From: Ophiosphaerella korrae
Taxonomy: Eukaryota; Ascomycota; Dothideomycetes; Pleosporales; Phaeosphaeriaceae
NCBI GenBank assembly: GCA_028456385.1
Contig: JALNQF010000251.1
Span: forward strand, 1-60,616
Direction of reading: 5' to 3'
DNA length: 60,616 nucleotides
Shown here: positions 13,902 to 26,577 of the stretch, one piece after another
How positions within the stretch are numbered: the first letter of the stretch is position 1
How the letters are laid out: every line of letters starts with the position of its first letter
Notes under the pieces: model-generated
Seen by the model: the letters and a program-made list of their open reading frames with translations, nothing else
Told to the model about the DNA's origin: nothing
Database searches by the model: none
Made by a program: the position numbers and the translations under genes

Positions 13902-14345
13902 TATTATAATACTAAGTAGTAAGTAAGCTATTATATTATACGTAATTAGGCTAGGTAATATAGTATAGTAGAATACATAACTATTTAGTAGTAAACGCTC
14001 TAAAGTAAATACTCTAGAGTAAATACTCTAGAATAAGCGCTCTAGAGTAAACACTCTAGAGTAAGTACTTAGAAATAAACACTAGATAGTAAGTATATAA
14101 GAACGTTAATAGACCTTTATAGACTATTATATTTAATCTCTTCTTTATACTTTTATTTTAAGAGAGTATTATAACTAATACTTTAATTAGATTCTTATCT
14201 ATCTATTAATACTTATATACTTTATAATACTCTAATAAGAGCTAACTATTAATTAAGTTAAGTAACTAACTAATTTATTAACCTCGCCTATCTTATAGAA
14301 GTCTACTTACCTTTATTACTTTTACTTAGTTCTAAAGATTTAATA
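13902..14345 (+). repeat. 3' LTR of element B, with expanded 14-bp minisatellite
   Basis: The 444-bp LTR is 42 bp longer than the 5' LTR. The difference equals three extra copies of a 14-bp unit (actctagagtaaat type) in the array at about 13993-14066. Confidence 0.9.
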
Positions 14346-14670
14346 GAAAGTAATAACCTTAATTAAAAAATAAATTATAACCTAAATACGTAGTAGTAAT
14401 TTATAAATATATATAATAGATTAAAGGTAATCTATAAGGCTATATAAATAGATTAGTAGTAGTATAAAGTTAGTAGTAATACGTATTATTAGAATAGTAT
14501 TAGTAATCTAATTATTAACTACAAGTAATACTATTAAGATATTATAAGATATCTTCTTATTATTTATAAGCTTATTATAGATTACTATATAAGCTTTTAT
14601 TATTAACTTTTAGTCTACTAATACTTTTCTATAGTAGCTACTTATAGTTAATAATAAGTAGCTTATTATA
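14346..14670 (+). repeat. 5' LTR of element A, right piece
   Basis: This is the remainder of A's 5' LTR after element B. It runs through the family core (gttagtagtaatacg at about 14472) to the end gcttattata at 14670. Joined to the left piece it gives about 401 bp, matching the solo LTR of 400 bp at 16448-16847. The first five bases (gaaag) are B's TSD. Confidence 0.85.
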
Positions 14671-16447
14671 CTTTACTAATCTAGTTACTAAAAGAAGTAA
14701 GTATAAGTAGTATATAGTCTAAGCTAATATAATAGTAGAAAGCTTAACTAAGAAAAGAAGTAAAGTACTTCTAAGTAGTTATAAGTTAGATAGAACTAAC
14801 TAGGTAGTAGTTAAAATATACTTAAATAACCTAATTACTAAAAAAGAAGATATATAACTTATAATTAAAGCTTTAGAGACGTAGAATAAAGAACTATAAG
14901 AATATATTAAATTAAATAAAGTCTAAATTAAGGCTATTATAGTAAGATAGAACTAAATAGAATAAATTACTTAGAGATTAATAATAAGTATAATAAAGAA
15001 ACTACTTAAGATACTTATACTAAAAAAGTTTAATAGAATAAAAAAAATAAAGCTTTTCTAAGCTTTAGTATAGCTATAGATAGACGTATAAGTACTATAC
15101 TTTAATATAGAAGAAAAGAAAGTTATATATAGTAAAATATACTTAAAAGGAAAAGCTATAAAATAGTTTTAACTCTATTAGATAGACTATAGCTTAAGAG
15201 TACTATAAATAAATAAAGATAATATAATAGCTATTTTTAGGAGTTATAAATACTTTATATAATAAATAAGAGTAGTATTTAGAAATATAAATATTACTTA
15301 GTAAGTAGAAAAAAAACTTAAGAGACTTAAATAATAAAAAAGTAACTTAGAATATATATTAGAATTTAAATAACTATTATAAAATACTTAATAGAATAAA
15401 CTATCTTTTATATTAAGGTTTAAATAAAAATAAAAATAAAATATCTAATATAAATTAATTTAGATAGAAAAACTAAGTATATAAGTAGCTTTAAAAAAAC
15501 AAGTAATATAAGTAGATAATAATCTCTAAGAATAGAAAATAAATAAATATACTAAGTATTATAGAAATTAGAAGAGTAAAGACTTTATAATACTAGACGC
15601 TAATAAAGATAGTAAGAAGAAGAAAGAAAAAGCTACTACGTAAAAGACTATTAATTAAAGAAAAAAGATATAGTATATTATAAATATAAGAAACTAGAAT
15701 ACTTTATAAAGGACTATAGAAGTAAAGACTTTAAGAAAAAAAAGAAGCTTAGTTAAAAATAACTAAAGATAAGAAAGAAATACTAAAAGTTTAAGCTAAA
15801 CCTAAAGAAAAAGTAGTAGTAAGTAAAGAATTATAATATATAATACTATATTAGACCTTTTATTATAAAGATAACTACTATATATACTTTTTTAGTAAAT
15901 AAAGAAGAAGATAGTACTTATAGAAGAGTAGAGTAATAGTAATAAAAGAAAGTAGAACTTAAGTATAGCTTAAAGAAATAATACGTATAATAGACCTACT
16001 AACTAAAGATTTAATAGAAAAGAAATTCTAAACCCTATTAATCTATACTAAAGGACTAGTAGAGAATAAAGAGACTACTATAGTTACTTCTAAAGAATAG
16101 TAAAGAGATAAGAAATAAGTTAATATAAAAAGTATAAAGTATACCTAGTTAAATATATATAGTTATAATAGCTATATAATAATAGATATAGTAGAATAAA
16201 ATAAAGAATATAAGTTTATTTAGAACTACTTACTAGTTATAAGTATAGGAGAAGCGTATAAAGACTAGAAAGAATATAATCTTAATATAATAAAGTTTAT
16301 AATATTCTAATAATAGATAGAATAATATATAGTTAGAATAAAGAGAATACCTATATAGAGAGAATAGTAGTACTTTATAAAAATAATATAAAAGATTAAT
16401 AAAGCTAATATACTACGTATACTAGTAGTATACTATATCTTAGTAAT
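14671..16447 (+). pseudogene. gag of Gypsy element A, RIP-degraded
   Basis: Internal sequence starts ctttactaatctagtt, as in the other family members. The Gag reading can be followed through stop codons at Gln and Trp sites. Zinc-knuckle remnants appear at about 15600-15730, with Tyr in place of Cys. The region is colinear with relics J and I and with the gag parts of D and E. It is separated from pol by the solo LTR at 16448. No complete reading frame remains. Confidence 0.75.
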
Positions 16448-16847
16448 TATAATAGGGTTACCTACGTTAACTACAAGTAACTCTTATAAGTTATTAGTAG
16501 ATTAGAAAGTAATAATAAAAGCCTAAATAGTAATTAAGTAATAACTATAAATAATAGTTAATTTGTATATAAATTAATAAGTATTAGCGTTTTAGGTTAT
16601 AGATTAGATTACTAATACTATCTTAATAATATATACTACTATTAACTATATACTTGTATTAATCTATTATACGTATTTATAGATTACTTAAATCTATTAT
16701 ATATATTTAAAAATTACTCTATATTATATATCTAGGTTATAGTTTATTTTCTAATCTAGGTTATTACTTTACTTATCTTAAACTCTATTAGTACTTAAGT
16801 TAAGACTAATTAGTTCTATCTCGATTTCTCTTGTTACGCCTATAATA
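16448..16847 (-). mobile_element. Solo LTR (400 bp, reverse) with perfect TSD GTAAT
   Basis: This reversed A-family LTR begins tataataggg and ends ttgttacgcctataata. It is flanked by gtaat at 16443-16447 and 16848-16852. It interrupts the gag/pol junction of element A. It keeps more CpG, CA and TG than A itself, which fits a later insertion. Confidence 0.9.
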
Positions 16848-16852
16848 GTAAT

Positions 16853-19800
16853 AATAAAACCTAGTACAAAGAAGTACTAAGTAAGAGATAATAAAAGAAT
16901 AGATCTAAAATATCTAGTATACTTTAAAATATCCTAGGTATTATACTTAAATATAAATTATTACCTATATAGAGAACTAAAAGTATATAACTATATATAG
17001 CTAATAAGAAGAAAAGAATAAAACTATATAATAGTAATATTAAGAAAAGATATCTAAAGCTAAAAAATAATTAAAATACTTAATAAAGAATATATAAAAA
17101 TTAGACTAGGTCTAAAATTATCTAAAAAATATATCTAAAGAAGACTATAGTATAGATATATATATAATAAATATCTAAAATATAAAAACTATAAATATAA
17201 AGTAAAGTAATAGCTTTAGAAGAATAAATAATTTATAAAATAGCTTAAATAAGTAAAACTTAATAGTATAATAAGTCTATATATTATAAAATAAAGTACC
17301 TTTTAAAGAAAAAAAGTAGAAGTTATAATTAATAGTAAAGTAATAAAGAACTTTATATCTAAAAAGTTTATAGAAAAAGAAGGAATATACTATATAATAA
17401 AGAAATACCCTTAATAACTAAGTATAATTAAAGGAAAACTATTTTAAGAACATATTAGGTTTAAAATAGTACTATCTATATTAAGACTAAAAGAGTTAAA
17501 GATTAAAAATATAGTTATAGATATAATAATAATTAATATTAAATAAGACCTAATATTAGGAATACTATAGTTATAAATAACTAACCTAAGAATTAATTAG
17601 AGAATATAGAAAATTAGCTACTCTAAGAAAGAGATATTAAAAGCTAATATAAGTATATATAAAGAAGAGTTCCTAGAAGAATATAAAATATAATTAAAAT
17701 AACTTACTAAACCTTATAATTATCTTCTAGAATAATATCTATAAGACTTAGTAATAAATCTAGAAAAAGAGAAAAATAAAGGTTAGAGCCTAGTCTATTA
17801 AAAGAAAGAAGAAGAATCTAAAATAAAATAAGTATTTACTAAAAATATAATAAAGAAAGGATAGATATAAGAATCTTTATCTTTAGTAGTATATAGACAT
17901 ATCTTTATAGATAAAAAAAAGATAAATAATAAGAGACTTTATATAAACTTTAAGAAAATAAATATAATTATAGATAAAAACTAATACCTTTTATTATATA
18001 TAGATAAAATATAAAATAAGCTCTAAAAGGCTTAAATCTTTATAAAACTAGATATCTAGAATACTTACTATTAGATTAGAATTCAAAATAGTAATAAATA
18101 GAAAATAGTATTTTAAATATAATATAAACTATTCAAATATATAGTTATACATTTTAGATTAATAAATATACAAGTAATATTGTATAAAAGAATTTATATA
18201 GTCTTAAGAGAGTACTTTAATATATTTATTTTTATATACCTAAATAATATCCTTATATTTTTAAAAATAGGAGAAGAATATATATAATTTATATATAAGG
18301 TATTAGAAAAACTAGTAAAAAATAAATTATTTATTAAGATAAGAAAATATAAGTTCTATATAAAAGAAATAGACTTCTTTAGATTTATTATTAAACTAAG
18401 AAAAATAAAGATTAACTTAAATAAGATTAAAGTAATTTAAGAATAGCAAATACTAAAGAACTTATAACAAGTATAGTAATTTTATAGACTAGTAAACTTT
18501 TATAGAAAACTAATAGTAAGATAGTCTAAGTTAATAGAACTATTAATAAAAATTATAAAGAAAGATATACTATTTAAATAAATATAAGAATATAATAAAG
18601 TATTTAACTAAATAAAATAGAGATTTATAGAGAACCTAGTTATTAGAATATATAACTTAGAGCTACTAGTAATAGTAAAAATAGATTTATTAAACTTAGA
18701 CTATAGAATAGTACTAATACAAGAAAACTAGTTTATAAAGTAAGAATACTTAGTTAAATACTTTTCTAAGAAAATAAAGTTAGTAGAGCTTAATTACTTA
18801 ATTTATAATAAAGAAATACTAGTAATCTATAAAGTATTTAAGTAATAGATAGTATACTTATAAAGAATAAAATATTAAATAAAGGTCTATATTAACTATA
18901 AAAATCTTAGAAGATTTATAAAAAATAAAGACTTCTTATAATACTATATAAGATAGTAAGAATACTTACTAATTTTTAACTTTAAAATTATATATATAAA
19001 GAGTAAAGATAACTAATTTATAAAAACTTTAAGTAAAAGACTAGATTTATAAAAAGAAGTAAATTCTCTAAGTATAATTTTTGTTAAATATAAAAATAGA
19101 CATTTAGTCTTAAATATACCTAGAATAGCTATAATACTTAAGATAAAAAGTAGTAAGCTAAATAAATATATTTAAGAGGAAATATAAAATACTTCTAAAG
19201 AAATAAAAAAACTTATAAAAGCTTATAAAAGAATATATATTCTAAGTAAAATATAGAAAGAGTTTATATAATTATTTTATAAACTACTAGTATATAAATA
19301 CTAAGGTATTAATAAAATACTAGATATACTCTTAAAAGATTATTATATCCTAAAAGTAAGATAACTAGTAATAGAAATACTAAAAGACTATATAGAATAC
19401 TATAACTAGTTAAAGTACTAGAATAACTCTAGGAAATTATTATAATAGACTTTATTATAATATTACTTAAGTTTAAAGATTAATTTTAAAAGTAAAATAT
19501 AATAGAATCTTAATAATAGTTAATAAACTTATAAAGTACTTATACTTTAGACTATATAAAGAGAAAAGTAAGATAGAAGTTACTATATATTAGGTTCTAG
19601 GGACTATAATTAGCTAATATAGTATACTAGATAAAATTATTATAAATAAGAATATAAGATTTATATTAAAACTATAGAGAATAATAATAGTATTATTAGA
19701 AATTAAATTTTAAAGATTAATAGTATACTATCTATAGATAAATAAATAATTAGAATAAATAAATTAAATAGTAGAGTAGTACTTAAGATAATACTTTAAC

Positions 19801-20480
19801 TATAACTAAAATAACTAGGTATAGCTATTACCTATAGTATAGCTAGTATATAATAGTATAAAAAACGTAGTAATAAAAGAATTACTTTTCTTTATAAACT
19901 ATAGATTTAATCTAAATATATACTAGATACTAAGATTTAATATATCTTAGTTTCTAAAAGAAAAAAAAATTATTAATTAAATAAAATAAATATATAACTA
20001 GCTATAATAGAATATAGAGTTTTTATAGAATTAAATAGTAAAATACTATAATAAGAAATACTATAAATAACTCTAATTTAAAGAGGAAGAAAAAGTATAG
20101 TTAGTATAAAAAAATATTAAAAGTAAATAATTAAGCTTAAAACTAGATTACGTTAAGATAAAACTATATAAAGTAAAAAAGAAAGTTATACTAGTTATAT
20201 TTAGATTAAAACTACTAGATACAATAAGGATATACCTAATATTCTACGTAGTACTAGTAGAAAAAGTACTATAAGAAGTAATACTACTAGTATATAAAGT
20301 AGAAACGTATAAAGAATAAAGAGACTAAAAAAATAAAAAAATCTTAAAATACTAATTTTATAATAAAAAGAATTACTACCTATTAGAATAAATAGGTATA
20401 GATAAGAAAAGATAACTATAGGAAGATATATAGGAACTAGAAGATAATTTTAATTACTTTAAGAAACTAGACAAGTTCTA
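16853..20480 (+). pseudogene. pol of Gypsy element A, with chromodomain-like C-terminus
   Basis: This forward pol continues from the gag at 14671-16447 across the solo LTR. The RT catalytic block is visible at about 18220-18260 as IYLNNILIF (YLDDILIF with transitions). Integrase follows in the 19.2-20.2 kb stretch. At about 20340-20460 the translation shows YYLLE*IG and *ELEDNF, matching the (E)WIG..TWEPEENL pattern of a chromodomain once stops are read as Trp. The frames are riddled with TAA and TAG, so no protein is made. Confidence 0.8.
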
Positions 20481-21139
20481 AAATTAAAACTTACTAGAGT
20501 ACTTTATAGTAAACTAAGAAAGTCTATAATATTACTAGTAGATAGAGAGATAATAAGAGCGTCTAATATAATAGGAGCTAGAGTAACTTCTATAATAGTC
20601 TTAAAGTTAAGCTTAAACTCTAAGATAGTAGCTTACTTAATAGACTTTACGTTATTTAAGGCCTTTATCTTATAAAGATAAACTAAATAAGTATAATTCT
20701 TTACCTATATACTTAGAATCTAATTATATTTCTTTTTAGCCTCTATAATCTATATAGATTTTTTTTTTAAGTATAGTTAATAGCTCTCTCTATTATAAAT
20801 AAATAAAAATATATAAATAAGTATTATTAACCTATATTTTACTAAAGATATACTAGAAAGATTATAAAATAAATAAGTATTAGTATAAATATATACCTTA
20901 TAAGCCTTACTATCTTTTAAAGAAAGATAAACTAATTAAGAGTTTAAAAACTTTTAATAAGAATAAAAAAATATTATAATACTATAGTATTATATATAAT
21001 CTACTAATTAAAGATACTAAAAGGTTAACTTAGTAAGTATAAAGAAAGAAGATAAGGAACTTAATATTAATAAAGAGACTAGATTAATAACTTTAGCTCT
21101 AAGGTAAAGAAATAAGAACCTACTTAAAGGAAAGAATAA
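20481..21139 (+). other. 3' untranslated part of element A
   Basis: The segment between the end of pol and the 3' LTR is present in reversed form in element E near 39300-39850, so it belongs to the element. It includes a perfect 20-bp palindrome, tataatactatagtattata, at 20975-20994. It ends in a purine-rich tract (aaaggaaagaata, about 21127-21139) that probably served as the plus-strand primer. No gene is seen in it. Confidence 0.6.
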
Positions 21140-21508
21140 TATTATTAGCGTAATAAAAGAAATTAAAATAGAGCTAATTAGTTTTAACTTAAGTACTAAT
21201 AAAGTATAAGATAAGTAAAGTAATAACTTAGATTAGAAAATAAATTATATCTTAAATATATAGTAGTAATCTATAAATATATATAATAGATTAAAGTAAT
21301 CTAAAAATATATATAATAGAGTAAAGTAATCTATAAATATATATAATAGAGTAAGGTAATCTATAAGGCTATATAAATAGATTAGTTATAATATATAGTT
21401 AGTAGTAATATATATTATTAAGATAGTATTAGTAATTTAATTATTAACTATAAGTAATACTATTAAGATATTATAAGATATCTTCTTATTATTTATAAGC
21501 TTATTATA
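21140..21508 (+). repeat. 3' LTR of element A (shortened at its 3' end)
   Basis: It starts tattattagcg at 21140 after the polypurine tract. At 21280-21370 it holds three near-copies of a roughly 30-bp unit (ctataaatatatataatag). It stops at agcttattata. The 5' LTR has that string twice, about 90 bp apart, so this LTR may have lost the interval by recombination between the two. Confidence 0.75.
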
Positions 21509-22980
21509 CGTACTAGTATCTTTACCTAATATAATTACTAGCCTAACTTATAAAAGCTTAGCTAGTTAGAAGAAAAAGTAATAGTTAATTATATTTTTAA
21601 TCTAAATTCTTATAAGTTTACTCTAACTCTAGCTACTATATATAAGATAGCTAATAAACTACTTACTTAGTATAAAAGTAGCTTTATTAGTATTTACTAA
21701 GTATATAACTTTATTAAGTATATAAATATTTTTATAACGTATTTTAATTATATATATAATAGGTAGTAAGTTTTATATAAAGATTTAACTACTATAAGTT
21801 ACTAGTTTAAGCTAGTATAGTATATAAAAGCTATATAAAAGAGAGTTAATTAAGATATCTATAACTTTAATAAGGTTAGGTTTATAATAAGTAAGATCTA
21901 GACTTAACTTATTATTACTTAGTTAAAGAAAAAAAGCTAGCTAAAAGCTATTTAGCTAGGTAACTAATACTTCTAGCTAGATAGTCTTACTATTTTTTAT
22001 TATTACTAGTAAATACTATATTACTACTTAGTATAAGAAGACTATATTTTATAAGACTAAGCTATTATAATTAGTAAAAATAAGTAGATAATAAATAAAA
22101 TAACTTTTAACTAGCTTAAGTACTTTAATAAGTATATAAAGAACTAAGTAGTTAGTATATATTAGCTACTTATACTTAATAGTTATAGAAGCTACAATAC
22201 TCTTAAATTCTATAAAATCTATTAAGAGAATAATATCTATATACTTTATATACTAGCTTACTTAATTTACTTACTTTAACTTCTTAATATTAGCTACTTC
22301 TTTTTATTAAAGAAAGTATATAGCTATTTAGTTAAAAGCTTAATCTAGAACTATATTAATTATATTACTAAACTTAAATTCTTACTAGCTTTTTATATAG
22401 TTTTAACTAAGCCTTTATAAAAGTAAATATTTACTTAGCTTTTTAAACTTCTAGTTTTATTTTACTTTAGCTAGAAGTAGTTATTTTAAAACTTAATATT
22501 TAGCTCTATATAATTACTCTAGCTACTTTACTAAAAGTTTTTTAAGTACTTTATATACTAAGTAATATATATAAGCTAAAAGCTTAGTTAATACTTATAT
22601 ATAAGTATATATACTAGTATAAAAGCTTATTACTAGTACTAATTATTATTATAATTAATTAACTTAAAAAAAGAGCTTATAAAATAATACTATTAGCTAA
22701 AGTAATATATAATTAGATTTTTAGTTTTAAGAAAGCTAATAAAGTAGCTAGTAAGTATAGATAATAGAAAAAAAAGTAGATTTAGATATAAGAAGTCTTA
22801 ATAAAAAAATATATATACTTACTTAGAAAGAGGCTATATAGTATTAAGTTAGTAAATAGTATTAAGATAGAAAGTAATTAAGCTTAAGTTACTAAGCTTA
22901 TATATACTATAAAAAGTATAAAAAACTAGGTATAACTTATATATATATAAAAATAGTATACTAGATACTACTTAATTTTA
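21509..22980 (+). pseudogene. Fot1/pogo-type (Tc1/mariner superfamily) transposase relic
   Basis: The forward translation reads DIYNFNKVRF at 21854-21883. This matches the YNFDETGF motif with the first catalytic Asp of pogo-like transposases. From about 22166 it reads LLILNSYRSYNTLKFY, then ENNIY and a decayed PPHxSHLLQPLDV block. This matches the second-Asp motif LILDGHxSH.T and its usual follow-on. Transitions turn Asp to Asn and Gly/His to Ser/Tyr, and stops sit at Gln and Trp. A functional enzyme would cut and paste the element at TA. Terminal inverted repeats could not be identified, so the borders are approximate. Confidence 0.7.
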
Positions 22981-25900
22981 TATATTAATATATCTATACT
23001 ACTTTACTATATTATTAAGTTATATACATAAATAAATATATAAAGTTAGTAAAGTACTTACTTACTTATAAACTATATTATTTACTTTATTTTTTAGAAT
23101 TAAATTTTTTTTTTAAAAATTAGTAAAGCTATAATAAATACTAGAAGTAGTACTAGTAGCTTTTTTAAGCTAAAGTTATAGCTTTTTTTAAATGTAAATA
23201 TTATATAGTTATAAAATATATTATAGTTTAATACTAATATTATTAAATTTAGAAAAGAATTTAGCTTTTACTAACTAAGTAGTTTTATAAATTAGTAAAT
23301 TTAGTTTAAATTTAGCTATTTTTAAAGTTTTATAATATACTTTATTTTATTTTATTATATTTATATTAATAAATTAGTAGAAAAGTAAAAAAAAATATAT
23401 AAATTCTTTTTAGTATAATTAAGCTAATTTTATATAGTAATATATAATAATAATAGCTTAAGTTTATAAGCTAATATATTTTTATTAGTAATAAAGTAAT
23501 TATATATAAACTAAATAAAAGATATATTATTTATATAGTATTTTATACTAAAAATTATAAATATTTTATAAATTAGCTTTATTTCTTTTTTATACTAGTA
23601 AGAGTTAAAAGCTAGCTTTTAGATACTAGTTAAAAAAAATTAAAGTAAACTCTTCTCTATTAAAGATATAGTAGCTTACTACTAGTACTTAAAGTTTAAA
23701 CTTTTTTTTAAAGAAGCTAAGTTACTAGCTTTATAATAAGATTTTAGTATAAAGTAGTTTTATATCTTTTTATACTAGTATATTAAAGTTAAAAGTTTTT
23801 AGCTTAGTTTATTTAGTTATTAGATTTTCTTAGTAAATTACTACTTTATATAAGTAGTTATATTTTACTATAACTTTTTTTATAAAGCTTTATACTAAGT
23901 AACTATTTAGCTTAAAGTATTATATTACTTTATAATATAGTTATAGTTTAGTAGTAATAATTTTAAGTATTTTTAATATTTAGCTAATTAGTTATTTTAT
24001 TAAAAAAGTTATTTATTTAATCTTTTTACTTTAACTATAAACTTCTAGTTTTATTTATTTACTATATTAATTATATTTTATATCTATATATTTATAACTA
24101 CTAAGTATAATACTATTTTAGCTAAAGTAAATTTTTTAAAATATAAGTAATTACTAAGTTTATTATCTTTAATTCTTTAGTATAAAGTTATTAATAAAAT
24201 ATAAAATAAAAGATAAAAGTTAGTAAACTTAGTAAGTAATTTTTTAAGTTTATTTTAAAATATAAAAACTATTTTTAGTAGAAAGTTTTTTTTAATTATA
24301 GTTTTTAATAGTAAGTTATTTTTTAACTTTTTTAAGTTCTTAAGCTTAAATATAAGCTAGAGTAATAATAGTTAGTTAATATTTAGTTAAGTATTATTAA
24401 TTAAGTTATTTAATATAGTCTAGTAATTAAAAAAAACTTTAGTACCTAGTTTATAATTTAAAGAGCTACTTTAGTTAAAAAAAGTAAAGTTTATATCTAA
24501 GTTAAATTTTTCTATAATAAGTTAGTTAAAAGTAGCTAAGTCTATTATAAAGCTATTAGCTAAGAAAGTACTTAGTACTTATTAAGAAATTATATTAAGT
24601 TAAAAATTTAGTTTACTAAGTACTTTTAGCTAAATAAAAAATTTAGAGTTTATTACTTTTTTTTTTTTAATAAAGATATTTTAAAATATTATTAAAAGTT
24701 TCTTAGTACTTTTTTTATTAAAGTAGTTTATATAGTAAGTTTTTAAGTTTATTTTATTTAAAACTTAGTTTTAGTATATAGTATAATAGCTTTAAATTTA
24801 ATTTTTTATTTTTTACTAAATTTATATTTTACTATTTAGATTATATTTTTATTTTATAAGTATACTTAGTATAAGTAAAAAAAAAGTTATAAACTAAAAT
24901 TATTTTAGTTTAAAATACTAGCTTTTAAAAAGATAAAAGTTTTTATATAACTATATTATAGTATAATAAGTTAAGTTATAGTATAATAAGTTAAGTTATA
25001 GTAGTTATATACTATATTAGTATATTTAGCTATTAGTTTATAAAAATTTAGATTTTTAGTACTAACTAGTAAAAGTTTTAATAGATTTTAAAGTACTTAA
25101 TTACTTAGTATTTATAAATTAAGTACTACTATTTAATATAAGTTTAAGAGTTTTTTTTTTTATTAGTACTACTACTAAAGTTTAATACTTAGTATAAGTA
25201 TACTTTTACTTAAGTATATATAGTAAATATAAGCTAAAGCTTTATAACTTATAAAGTAGTTAAACTACTTTTTTTTAGTATATATATTTTTTTAAAATAT
25301 TAGTACTAGTACTAGTAAAAAGAAAGTATAAAAAACTTTAATTAAAACTATAATATAGTAAACTTAAAAACTTACTTATTATACTATAACTAAAGTAAAA
25401 TCTAATTCTTAGTAGTATAGTTTTTTTTAGCTTACTAAATATAATTAAAAGTTAGCTATAATTAGCTATTTTATAGTAACTTTAGTATAAGTAAAAAAGC
25501 TACTAGTATAGCTTTAGGTTATAAAAATACTTATTAAAATTTACTATTATATAAAGTAAACTTTATATAAAATAACTTACTAAAGTAGTTTTAATAATTA
25601 ATTAAAAAAAGTAAATAGTAGATATAGCTATTTAAGTAAGTACTAAGTACTAACTTAAAGTAAAAAAGTAGTTATATATTAATAAGTTTATAATTTTAGT
25701 AAGTTTATAATATAAAATATAAAAAATAACTTTTTTATAACTATATAATATAAAGTTTACTAGTATATTAGCTTTACTCTAAACTAGTATTAGAGTTTTT
25801 TAAGATCTTAGAAATTCTAAAATATTTTAAAGATTCTAAGAACTTTTATTATAATAAATCTATATAATTTATTTCTTTATTAAAATTTAGCTAATTTAAT

Positions 25901-25990
25901 ATATTATTATAGTATAATTAATTATAGAGATAGCTTATATTAGGTAGAGTAGCCTATCTAGTAATTTAGCCTTAGTAGTAATAAGATACG
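22981..25990. other. Unidentified, extremely AT-rich RIP-degraded DNA
   Basis: About 3 kb has almost no CpA or TpG and long homopolymer A and T runs. On the minus strand, roughly 24250 down to 23100, a reading frame can be followed in which nearly all stops are TAA or TAG, suggesting another decayed transposon protein, but I recognise no family. A 20-bp unit (gttatagtataataagttaa) is repeated at about 24956-25000. An inverted repeat (tcttagaa / ttctaagaa) occurs near 25805-25845. No functional gene is seen. Confidence 0.45.
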
Positions 25991-26577
25991 TTATATTAGA
26001 TAAGCTAGCTTAGGGGTATATAGAATCTACTAATTGGCTCGGTTAGCTAGCGTAATAACGCGAGCGGCTAACCTCGCAGCAAGCTGAGATAGGAGAACAA
26101 GACACCTCCATCATCGTCAATCAAGAACGTCAATAATCAATCATCAAATCCATCAACTCAATACAATCACATTTATCACATACATTTATTACATACTCCA
26201 GTTGATCGTCCGAGCATCAAGTGACGGTCAAATCTGATAGATGTAGACTCCTGTCGACTAACAACACTACTTCTCCTACCAGAAGATATCCCCTTTGGTG
26301 CTTCACGTGAATTTAGGGGGCAATGCTGCGCCCTTTCATACTGCATCAAAGTATACTAAATATCGCACGGTACTAGATGGCGGAGATCACGTAGCGGTGA
26401 AGAGAATCGATACAAGGTGAGAATCAATCGGTCGCATCAAGGATCATAATAAGGATAAATACATGGCCAAACCGACCAGCAGTCAGCACGGTGACAAGGA
26501 CAGAGATATCAAACATCGGAAAGAATATTATACAAGCGAATGCAACGTCCCCGTATGCACATAGCGATCCCTGGCTC
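25991..26577. other. Left edge of the normal-composition island, 3' flank of the gene
   Basis: Composition shifts over about 50 bp near 26,030 from RIP-type AT-rich DNA to ordinary sequence with normal CA and TG. A hairpin-capable repeat sits exactly there (ggttagc 26041-26047, gctaacc 26067-26073). From about 26100 to 26210 the plus strand is rich in A, C and T (catcaatc-like). Open frames here are short and run antisense to the C-terminal coding end, so no gene is called. The far end holds the 3' flank of the minus-strand gene. Confidence 0.5.

Larger units (their letters stand above)
7645..14345 (+). mobile_element. Full-length chromodomain Gypsy retrotransposon B (6.7 kb)
   Basis: This is a complete LTR element with a second, unrelated LTR type. 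LTRs are 7645-8046 (402 bp) and 13902-14345 (444 bp). Both start tattataatactaag and end ttaata, i.e. TGTTAT...TAACA before RIP. Flanks are gaagg (7640-7644) and gaaag (14346-14350), one transition apart. A polypurine tract (aagaaaggaggata, about 13887-13900) lies just before the 3' LTR, as needed for plus-strand priming. The element is inserted in A's 5' LTR, so it is younger than A. Confidence 0.9.
7564..21508 (+). mobile_element. Chromodomain Gypsy retrotransposon A, host of two nested insertions
   Basis: This forward element has the order 5' LTR, gag, pol with RT, integrase and a C-terminal chromodomain-like segment, then 3' LTR. The 5' LTR (7564-7644 plus 14346-14670) is split by element B, and the gag/pol junction (16447/16853) by a solo LTR. 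After subtracting both insertions and their TSDs the element is about 6.83 kb, close to D (6.96 kb) and E (6.89 kb). Flanks are tatac (7559-7563) and cgtac (21509-21513). These would be one TSD if two transitions occurred. It is heavily RIP-mutated throughout. Confidence 0.85.

Noticed and set aside
21509..23080. Terminal inverted repeats for the Fot1/pogo relic
   Set aside because: I looked for a reverse complement of the sequence after 21508 in the 3 kb downstream and found no convincing match.
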